Source of the DNA: Gammaproteobacteria bacterium | Lineage (GTDB): Bacteria; Pseudomonadota; Gammaproteobacteria; JABDGN01 | Reading direction: 5' to 3' | DNA: 5,135 bases | Assembly (NCBI GenBank): GCA_016763565.1 | Contig: JAESTO010000131.1 | Span: 1 to 5,135, forward strand | Part shown: piece by piece, positions 1 to 5,135 of the stretch | How positions within the stretch are numbered: the stretch's first letter is position 1 | Layout of the letters: the number at the start of each line of letters is the position of its first letter | Made by a program: the position numbers and the translations under genes | Notes under the pieces: model-generated | What the model was told of the DNA's origin: nothing | The model's database searches: none | Seen by the model: only the letters and a program-made list of their open reading frames with translations

Positions 1-160
1 CACCGGCAACCGCTAATTTACTTTTGGGTGTCGCCGTACCCACACCCATGTGGCCACTGCTATCAACCCGTACCTGTTCTACATTATTGGTAACAATCGC
101 TAATTCATCACTGGCTGGCGAGTGTAAACCGGTATCATCATCACCAATCGCTAAAGCAAT
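1..160 (-). repeat. Fibre module repeat, copy 2 (distal)
   Basis: This segment aligns without gaps to 259-418, at an offset of 258 nt (86 codons). I counted 15 mismatches in 160 positions, about 91% identity. Both copies encode IALAIGDDDTGL, then SPASDELAIVTNNVE, then a VGIGTATP-type motif ending in a VAG tripeptide. Since the segment stops at the window edge, the repeat may continue to the left. Confidence 0.9.
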
Positions 161-1456
161 GCTCGGTGCCGTAGCACCAATACCTACAGGGCCTTCAACT
201 AACAAACCATTACTTGGCGCTGAGGTCACACCCGCTAAACTGCTACCAACGGCTAAGCCACCGGCAACATCTAATGTGTTTTTAGGTGTCGCCGTACCGA
301 TACCCACATGACCACTGCTATCAACACGTACCCGTTCTACATTATTGGTAACAATCGCTAATTCATCACTGGCTGGCGAGTTCAAACCGGTATCATCATC
401 ACCAATCGCTAAAGCAATCACCGGATTAGCCGTCGCTATACCCACCTTAGCATTATTTTTCACAATAAATGAGGTGATGCTATTGGCTTGATCATCAATA
501 CGTAACGCATCGCCGGTGCCAGATTTATTCACATGTAATTTAGCGGTGGGTGTATCCGTGCCAATAGCCACAGTGCCTTCAACTAATAAGCCATCATTAG
601 GCGCTCCTTCGGTACCTGCGTAAGTGCGACCAATCGTTGCACTGCCAGCGACATCCAATGCATTTTGCGGCGTCGCGGTCGCAATACCCACACGTTGATC
701 GACAACAATATTTTCCTCTACATGCAAAGCATCATGAATTTCGACTGCACCAGACGTATGGCCGGAGTCCAGGTAACCCTCAACGGTAATGCGATCAGTA
801 TCGACACTGCCCAACATCACATTGCCGAGATGCAAATCTATTTGGCTTTGTGTTGTAGTACCGGTAACATTTAAGTTACCTAAAATTGTCACATCTTGCT
901 CAACCATCATTGTATTTTTTACGGTTAAGTCATCGGCTTGCGTATGACCAGCAATCGTTAACGTACTACCATTATGGGTTAAATCGGTTCCTATGCCGAC
1001 GCTACCATCATTCTGTACAACAACTGCGGTAGTGTTATTGCCTTGATTATCAACGCGAATGACATCATCGCCATTATTGGCCTGATTTATATGTAACTGG
1101 GCATGCGGCGTCGGTGTATTAACACCAATATTGCCGCTGCTTTGTTCAATAAAAAATCGGCTATCGCCATTGTTTTCAATATTGAATCCCGCATTATTCA
1201 TGCTAGGGTTACTAGCAGGAACCACTGGGTTTTGATTAATACGCCAATTAAAATCAGTATTACTGTATAAATCAAGGGTGTTTTTCTCTGCACCGTGACT
1301 GGTAATTTTAATAGGTTGATCGCTGCCCACTTGTTTTTCAATGCCATCATCATTAGCATTGAGTGATGAATCAATCAAATTTTCAAAATCCGATTGCGTA
1401 GGTCTATCACCATTTTCAAATGCACTTTTAATCGTTGTTCTTGTCACTTTAGCCAT
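1..1456 (-). CDS. Repetitive tail-fibre / receptor-binding protein, 3' end outside window (partial)
   Basis: An uninterrupted frame of 485 codons runs from ATG at 1456 off the left edge; I translated it in full and met no stop. The start is supported by an AAGGAG Shine-Dalgarno 8 nt upstream. The first ~45 residues (MAKVTRTTIKSAFENGDRPT, then SDFENLIDSSLN) resemble the leader that opens many S74-type fibre proteins of phages and eCIS. From residue ~109 the chain is built of beta-strand modules marked by VGIGTxTPxxxLxVxG-like motifs at about residues 109, 153, 256, 296, 338, 384, 424 and 470, with alternating 40/46-residue spacing late on. Residues ~166-245 have the GNLNVTGTTT style of beta-helical fibre shafts. 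Such proteins are usually trimeric fibres or spikes that contact the target surface. The C-terminus, perhaps an S74 chaperone, lies beyond the window. It follows the baseplate gene, which suits a tail-fibre role. The fibre call is strong; the particle type is inferred. Confidence 0.85.
   Translation of the reverse strand, partial: MAKVTRTTIKSAFENGDRPTQSDFENLIDSSLNANDDGIEKQVGSDQPIKITSHGAEKNTLDLYSNTDFNWRINQNPVVPASNPSMNNAGFNIENNGDSRFFIEQSSGNIGVNTPTPHAQLHINQANNGDDVIRVDNQGNNTTAVVVQNDGSVGIGTDLTHNGSTLTIAGHTQADDLTVKNTMMVEQDVTILGNLNVTGTTTQSQIDLHLGNVMLGSVDTDRITVEGYLDSGHTSGAVEIHDALHVEENIVVDQRVGIATATPQNALDVAGSATIGRTYAGTEGAPNDGLLVEGTVAIGTDTPTAKLHVNKSGTGDALRIDDQANSITSFIVKNNAKVGIATANPVIALAIGDDDTGLNSPASDELAIVTNNVERVRVDSSGHVGIGTATPKNTLDVAGGLAVGSSLAGVTSAPSNGLLVEGPVGIGATAPSIALAIGDDDTGLHSPASDELAIVTNNVEQVRVDSSGHMGVGTATPKSKLAVAG
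259..418 (-). repeat. Fibre module repeat, copy 1 (proximal)
   Basis: Partner of 1-160. The two copies are separated by 98 nt encoding the GLAVGSSLAG and SAPSNGLLVEG segment. That linker itself has a more diverged relative around 560-660 (GAPNDGLLVEG), offset by about 384 nt. The larger evolving unit is therefore a pair of VGIG modules plus linker. Confidence 0.9.
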
Positions 1457-1464
1457 TACATTAA

Positions 1465-1470
1465 CTCCTT
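1465..1470 (-). promoter_or_regulatory. Ribosome binding site of the fibre gene
   Basis: On the minus strand the sequence AAGGAG, within GGAAGGAGT, lies 8 nt before ATG at 1456. This is a near-consensus Shine-Dalgarno at good spacing. It decides the start of the fibre gene. It also lies before an overlapping ATG at about 1461 that is followed at once by TAA and so is not a usable start. Confidence 0.85.
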
Positions 1471-1497
1471 CCTTGTCAAAGTTGTCACACTCTTTTT

Positions 1498-3966
1498 TTA
1501 ATTCAAATTAAGTTCATGATCACAATAACTGGGATCACCTAAATTCACTGCAAAATCATCACCGATAATCATTTTTCCTATAGCGTTATCACTAAAGCTA
1601 GTTAATACTTCCGCAAATTGCAATAGACTAATGACATTAATTGCAGCCGCATCTAATGCAATCGGATCTGTTAGGTTCTGTGCTAATTTCTCAAGCCATG
1701 TCTTATAAGCAATGTCAAAATAGCGCATAGCGGTTTTATCAAACCAATAAATATTGACGGTTAAATGTGCCGGTGTTTCGGCAACAACAACATCTTCAAC
1801 CAACTGTCTAAATTCAGCATTAACAAACCGCCCTAACCATTGTGGAAAAACAAAACTTACTTGGAACGAATAAGGGTCGTGTACATGGGCAACATGCACC
1901 CAGTCACCCGTGCTCGCCAAGGTGAATTGCTTATCGATAATAAAACTGTCCTCTGTGATTGCCAATACGTTATAAATACCATCATAATAGACACTATTAA
2001 TAATTTCGACAGCATCATCTACTTGTAAACGGTGATTAAGCGATTCGCAACTAACATGTCCTGAACTATCACCGGCCAAAACTAAAGCCGTTATTTCATG
2101 ACTAAAGCTTAACAAGGCATTATTTATATCGGGTGCAGTATTACGCGGACGTAGTAAAATATTTTCTAATAAAAAGAAACCTTCGCGCTCAACATCATCA
2201 CAGCCTAAAAATCCACGCTCCGCATCAATATCTAATAAAGCAGCAATGCGTTTTTTCAAACCTGACACAGCGTTAGTATTCCAAACGTGATCATCGTTGG
2301 CATAATTACTTGCCAAACCACGCGTCGCACTTAACTGTGGATAATTCTCTAAAAATTTTGCTAGCGCCTGCACATAAGCTTGGCTATTTTTTTCATAAGT
2401 GAGCAAAGACGCATCGGTAAATTGTTCGCCATGTCTTGCTAATAAATGTTCTAAAATACGCCGACTCCGTGCCCAACGATTATCATCGTCATCTTGTTCT
2501 GTGAGAACCTGCAACTCGGCTCGATAGTCCTCAGGGGAACCTATCACTATTTTATTGCGATTCAATGCATCACGCAAAGGTTGTGAAACATAACTGCGCC
2601 CTAATAATGCTTCATCATGCTGATTAACTGCCAGTAAATATTTTGCCTGATTGTATTGCGCTAAATAATTAGCAATAACTTGTTCGAATAAAGACAAATA
2701 AGCCTGCAACTGTAATGCCTGTGCTTTACGTTGGTTCGTTGCTGATGCCGGCAAACCTAATTCACCCACACCATAGTTACTGGGTAATAAATTTTGTAAA
2801 GGTTGATACGTTAATAATTCACGGTGAGTGCCTTGTGGCACAACAACATCATCGTTGACTAATGTTTTGGGCAAAATACTTGCTTTTAGCACTTGATATT
2901 TTTCAGCAACAACGAAGGGCTCAAATTTTACTTGAATACCCTTCTTGGATAATGTCACATCGCCATTTAATATATCGTCACTATTTAGCAAAGCTTTTAG
3001 CTGCGGTGCGCAATTTTCATCTAAACGCAAACTCCACGCATCGTTAGGGTTCGCATTTTTGTCACTGGTTAATTTAATATCAACAACATGCTTAACGCCA
3101 GGTAGCGCTAAAATAACAGAAACCAAATCGGAAACCCGCAACACTGTTTTCTTATCAAATTTTTCTAAAGCCGCATCCTCAATAAAACCGTGTTCTAATA
3201 ATGGTCCTTCAAATATTTCATCGACCAACAAACCTTGTTGTAAACGTTCAGCTAACGTATGAAATCGCATTGATGGCGTAATGAAATTTTCCAGTTCAAA
3301 ATTGATTTGTGCTAATAGTTCATTCGCATCAAAACCTTCTTTAATTTCAATGTCGGCTTGCACACTGACAACTTCTGCTGCTAACACACGAATATTATGG
3401 AAATCTTCAGACAAGCTGCGATGTTGATTTAATGTCTCTCTAACCTCAGCAATCAATTGTTCATCTGTTTTTTCACTTTCCTCTTCACGTTCTAATAAGA
3501 CGTCATAGATACCACCTAAGCTTAATTGCTGCGTGCGCTTGTGTTCAGAATAACCCAACGTATGCTGATCAATATCATAATAAATATTCGGTGCATAATC
3601 TGTGACTTGTTGCATCCAAGCATTTTTAATATCGACATTATCGATAATGATTTTTCGATAATCATTAAGGGTTAAGGGTTCTGCACTTAAAATTTCGCGC
3701 GACGTAAAAAATTGCTTAATTGGTTTTTCTTCACGACCATAAGCCAACAAATCTGTAATATCAAATGTCAAACGGTAACTTAAATCCATTATTTGGCCGA
3801 TTAAGGCTTCCATAATGGTGATGCCTGGACCCGAAATGTTGTAGTCCGTCCAAATGCTGGCAGATATTTTTTGTAATAAAGCAAGACTCTCTTGCTGTAA
3901 AACCTCAAAATTCAAACCGGGATATTTGGCGGTTAATTCCGAAGCACTAAGTTGTTGTTCTGGCAT
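1498..3966 (-). CDS. Baseplate J/gp47-like protein of a contractile tail or eCIS
   Basis: This 822-aa protein starts at ATG 3966, 14 nt after the upstream stop, with a weak GGGAA ribosome site. Residues ~15-75 carry the signature NFEVLQQESLALLQ, IWTDYN, PGITIMEAL, then a YRLTFDITDLLA stretch. This matches the N-terminus of large baseplate proteins common in eCIS loci, where the usual form is DYNxHDPGxTIxExL. Here the HD of HDPG reads SG. Residues ~196-300 have the alternating strand/helix pattern expected of a J-type region (VSVQADIEI, ALPGVKHVVDIKL). Residues 501-516 (RRILEHLLARHGEQFT) and 599-608 (LLENILLRPR) are family-like landmarks. The C-terminal stretch 697-757 (FVFPQWLGRF, then TPAHLTVNIYWF, then YKTWL) also fits. 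Residues ~615-692 look like an inserted small beta domain. The role is structural, joining the baseplate wedge or tail tip to fibres. The family call rests on remembered motifs, not a search. It could belong to a prophage tail instead of an eCIS. Confidence 0.8.
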   Translation of the reverse strand: MPEQQLSASELTAKYPGLNFEVLQQESLALLQKISASIWTDYNISGPGITIMEALIGQIMDLSYRLTFDITDLLAYGREEKPIKQFFTSREILSAEPLTLNDYRKIIIDNVDIKNAWMQQVTDYAPNIYYDIDQHTLGYSEHKRTQQLSLGGIYDVLLEREEESEKTDEQLIAEVRETLNQHRSLSEDFHNIRVLAAEVVSVQADIEIKEGFDANELLAQINFELENFITPSMRFHTLAERLQQGLLVDEIFEGPLLEHGFIEDAALEKFDKKTVLRVSDLVSVILALPGVKHVVDIKLTSDKNANPNDAWSLRLDENCAPQLKALLNSDDILNGDVTLSKKGIQVKFEPFVVAEKYQVLKASILPKTLVNDDVVVPQGTHRELLTYQPLQNLLPSNYGVGELGLPASATNQRKAQALQLQAYLSLFEQVIANYLAQYNQAKYLLAVNQHDEALLGRSYVSQPLRDALNRNKIVIGSPEDYRAELQVLTEQDDDDNRWARSRRILEHLLARHGEQFTDASLLTYEKNSQAYVQALAKFLENYPQLSATRGLASNYANDDHVWNTNAVSGLKKRIAALLDIDAERGFLGCDDVEREGFFLLENILLRPRNTAPDINNALLSFSHEITALVLAGDSSGHVSCESLNHRLQVDDAVEIINSVYYDGIYNVLAITEDSFIIDKQFTLASTGDWVHVAHVHDPYSFQVSFVFPQWLGRFVNAEFRQLVEDVVVAETPAHLTVNIYWFDKTAMRYFDIAYKTWLEKLAQNLTDPIALDAAAINVISLLQFAEVLTSFSDNAIGKMIIGDDFAVNLGDPSYCDHELNLN

Positions 3967-3973
3967 AATAATA

Positions 3974-3978
3974 TTCCC
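3974..3978 (-). promoter_or_regulatory. Weak ribosome binding site of the baseplate gene
   Basis: On the minus strand GGGAA ends 7 nt before ATG at 3966, inside the 14-nt gap after the previous stop. The match to the anti-Shine-Dalgarno is short. The tight spacing suggests the gene is translated by coupling to the upstream one. Confidence 0.4.
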
Positions 3979-3980
3979 AA

Positions 3981-5009
3981 TTAGATAGCAAAATTCATTT
4001 TCAATTGCGCAACTTCATGCTGTAATTCAGCAATTTCTTGCGCTTGTTCTTTTTCGGCTTCGATTAACAAAGCAACTAATTTATCGTAAGCAACTGAGCG
4101 AAAACCCTTTTCATCGACAAAGACGACCTCAGGCAAAACTTTTTCCACTTGCTGCGCAATAAAACCTATTTCTTGTTGTTGAGCAAAGTTATGCTCGACA
4201 AGATAGGCCTCTTTCCATTCAAAACGCACACCTTCTAGCTTTAATACGGTATCTAATGCTTGACTAATAGGCTTGATCGTTTTCTTAAAACGAAAGTCAG
4301 AATTTCTCCCATCATTTAAGCTAAATTTCGGCAGTTTTAACGTCGAAGGAATAGTGACACTGTTAGGAATACTAACCGACTCAAAGCCAATTCTTTTACC
4401 AAAACTAACAAAAGGTATTTTATTAATTAAGCTGGCAATAGGGTTGATAATATCCGCAATACGTTTGAGAAACGTATTGACTATCGTATTTAACACGCCG
4501 ATGATAGCGTTAATAGGTGCCTCTAATAAGTCAAAGAAAGCAGTGATTTGACAAAGTATCGTATTGAGGAAATCAATCATCATATTGACACCATCTAAAA
4601 TAAGGGTAAATATGCCATGAATGACTTCCATAATTATATCAATGATGACACAAAACATCTGCTTAGTAAAACAATACAGCCCCGTCACAACAGCCTCGCC
4701 TACTTTGATAGCAAACATGGATTTTTCCCAAATACCTCTCAGTGTTTTATTGATATCCTTAATGGCTTTCACTACCATAGTGGTATAAGAAAAGCGCTCG
4801 CGATCGGCTAAACGCATTAAGGCTTCCATTTGATTATGAATTTTCAATTCACCATTGCCGGTCGAGCGCTGCAAAATACCGTAACCTCCCTGTAATTGAG
4901 AAGAAAACCGCCGAGTAAATACGAGCACTTGAAAGGCTAATTCATCTTCGATGCTACCAATACGCTCACTGGTTATACCACTAGCTTTATGACCAATACG
5001 TAGCAACAA
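3981..5009 (-). CDS. S74 intramolecular-chaperone protein with hydrophobic tape-measure-like region; start uncertain
   Basis: The frame gives 342 residues from a TTG at 5009, but that start has no visible Shine-Dalgarno. Residues ~1-95 are soluble-looking and mixed. Residues ~100-200 form hydrophobic or amphipathic helices (VIIDIIMEVIHGIFTLIL, then INAIIGVLNTIVNTFL, then INPIASLINKIPFVSF), recalling the asparagine-spaced hydrophobic tail of phage tape-measure proteins. Residues ~236-342 are a peptidase S74 domain: the Ser237-Asp238 pair, FKKTIKPI, LEGVRFEWKE, IGFIAQQVEKVLPEVV, FRSVAYDKLVALLIEA and a final coiled-coil-like helix. In known S74 proteins, such as phage endosialidase tailspikes, this domain trimerises, helps fold the preceding part and is released by self-cleavage at the Ser-Asp site. 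The S74 call is firm. The function of the hydrophobic part (tape-measure, membrane-active tip or cargo) is inference. It directly precedes the baseplate gene and probably shares its transcript. Confidence 0.75.
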   Translation of the reverse strand: MLLRIGHKASGITSERIGSIEDELAFQVLVFTRRFSSQLQGGYGILQRSTGNGELKIHNQMEALMRLADRERFSYTTMVVKAIKDINKTLRGIWEKSMFAIKVGEAVVTGLYCFTKQMFCVIIDIIMEVIHGIFTLILDGVNMMIDFLNTILCQITAFFDLLEAPINAIIGVLNTIVNTFLKRIADIINPIASLINKIPFVSFGKRIGFESVSIPNSVTIPSTLKLPKFSLNDGRNSDFRFKKTIKPISQALDTVLKLEGVRFEWKEAYLVEHNFAQQQEIGFIAQQVEKVLPEVVFVDEKGFRSVAYDKLVALLIEAEKEQAQEIAELQHEVAQLKMNFAI

Positions 5010-5114
5010 ATCATTGGGTACACGTGCAAAAACGGTTGCAAATAATGCGAGATATTCTTTAAGCTCAATCGGTCGAAAATGCAGTTGAGAAGAATGTCGT
5101 AATACACTAAAGAT
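5010..5114 (-). other. In-frame, protein-like 5' extension of the S74 gene without a standard start
   Basis: The frame of the S74 protein stays open for 35 more codons upstream of the TTG, back to a TAA at 5117-5115. The encoded peptide (including SSQLHFRPIELKEYLALFA and VFARVPND) has a balanced, protein-like composition and runs smoothly into LLLRIGHKASG. The extension contains no ATG, GTG or TTG codon in frame; only rare candidates such as ATT at 5069 or CTG at 5084 occur. Either translation begins at a rare codon or the gene was broken by an indel or stop just upstream. The extension being truly coding is an inference from composition. Confidence 0.5.
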
Positions 5115-5135
5115 TTAATTTTTGCCGCTGTCAAA
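5115..5135 (-). other. Possible 3' end of an upstream gene (or broken 5' part of the S74 gene)
   Basis: On the minus strand the last bases of the window read FDSGKN followed by TAA, in the same frame as the S74 protein. Another frame across the same bases reads LTAAKIKS without a stop. Seven codons are too few to tell whether this is the end of a separate gene or the severed N-terminal part of the S74 gene. Confidence 0.3.

Noticed and set aside
24..311. Open frame on the plus strand of 95 codons
   Set aside because: It lies antisense to the fibre repeats and its apparent protein repeats simply mirror the repeated DNA. It has no ribosome site, and the minus-strand frame is open for 485 codons.
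1..660. Regularly repeated DNA as a CRISPR array
   Set aside because: The repeats are in frame, long (160 nt or more), imperfect and separated by coding linkers, as expected for modular fibre proteins.
665..874. Plus-strand open frame of 69 codons within the fibre gene
   Set aside because: It is antisense to the continuous fibre frame, lacks a ribosome site and resembles no known protein.
1456..1485. TTGACA on the minus strand just before the fibre gene as a -35 promoter element
   Set aside because: At the expected 17-nt spacing the next hexamer is ATGGCT, the start of the gene itself, which is not a -10 box. The TGACAA repeats nearby look coincidental.
2945..3262. Open frames on the plus strand inside the baseplate gene (also 1840-2028 and 2862-3047)
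   Set aside because: They are antisense to a well-supported 822-codon gene, have no recognisable motifs and show serine/asparagine-rich shadow composition.
3637..3667. 12-bp palindrome ATTATCGATAAT overlapping an inverted repeat TAATGAT/ATCATTA as an operator or terminator
   Set aside because: It sits well inside the baseplate coding sequence, is AT-rich, lacks a GC stem or T-run and is explained by codons for an Ile/Asp/Asn-rich stretch.
4273..4551. Open frames on the plus strand inside the S74 gene (also 4617-4811)
   Set aside because: They are the complement of the hydrophobic helical region, whose codon bias creates open antisense frames. Nothing supports translation.

Overview
The window is a single-direction gene block read entirely on the minus strand. 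It holds three tightly packed genes that all look like parts of a contractile phage-tail-like particle, either an extracellular contractile injection system (eCIS) or a related tail/prophage module. Base composition is moderately AT-rich (by eye near 40% GC) with ordinary bacterial codon use. Nothing fixes the genus. A Gram-negative, possibly gammaproteobacterial, host is a guess.

In transcription order (right to left): (1) 5135-5115 is a few codons ending in TAA, probably the tail of an upstream gene or the first part of a broken one. (2) 5009-3981 encodes a protein of at least 342 aa with a long hydrophobic, helical, tape-measure-like middle and a C-terminal peptidase S74 intramolecular chaperone domain. 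Its true 5' end is unclear, because protein-like sequence continues upstream to 5114 without a normal start codon. (3) After 14 nt, 3966-1498 encodes an 822-aa baseplate protein of the J/gp47-like type common in eCIS clusters. It carries a small beta-rich insertion near its C-terminus. (4) After 41 nt with a strong Shine-Dalgarno, 1456 to the left edge encodes the first 485 residues of a repetitive fibre protein. It is built of VGIGTxTP-type modules, with a late 86-residue module repeated at about 91% DNA identity. This gene runs off the left edge, so its C-terminus is not seen.

The proposed joint role is that the 822-aa protein sits in the baseplate or tail tip, the repeat protein is a trimeric tail fibre or receptor-binding spike, and the S74 protein is a self-processing structural or cargo component. 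No promoter, terminator, RNA gene, mobile element or CRISPR array was recognised. There is no gap longer than 41 nt between the three genes. The most unusual points are the pairing of a hydrophobic tape-measure-like segment with an S74 domain, the unresolved start of that gene, and the recently duplicated fibre modules.
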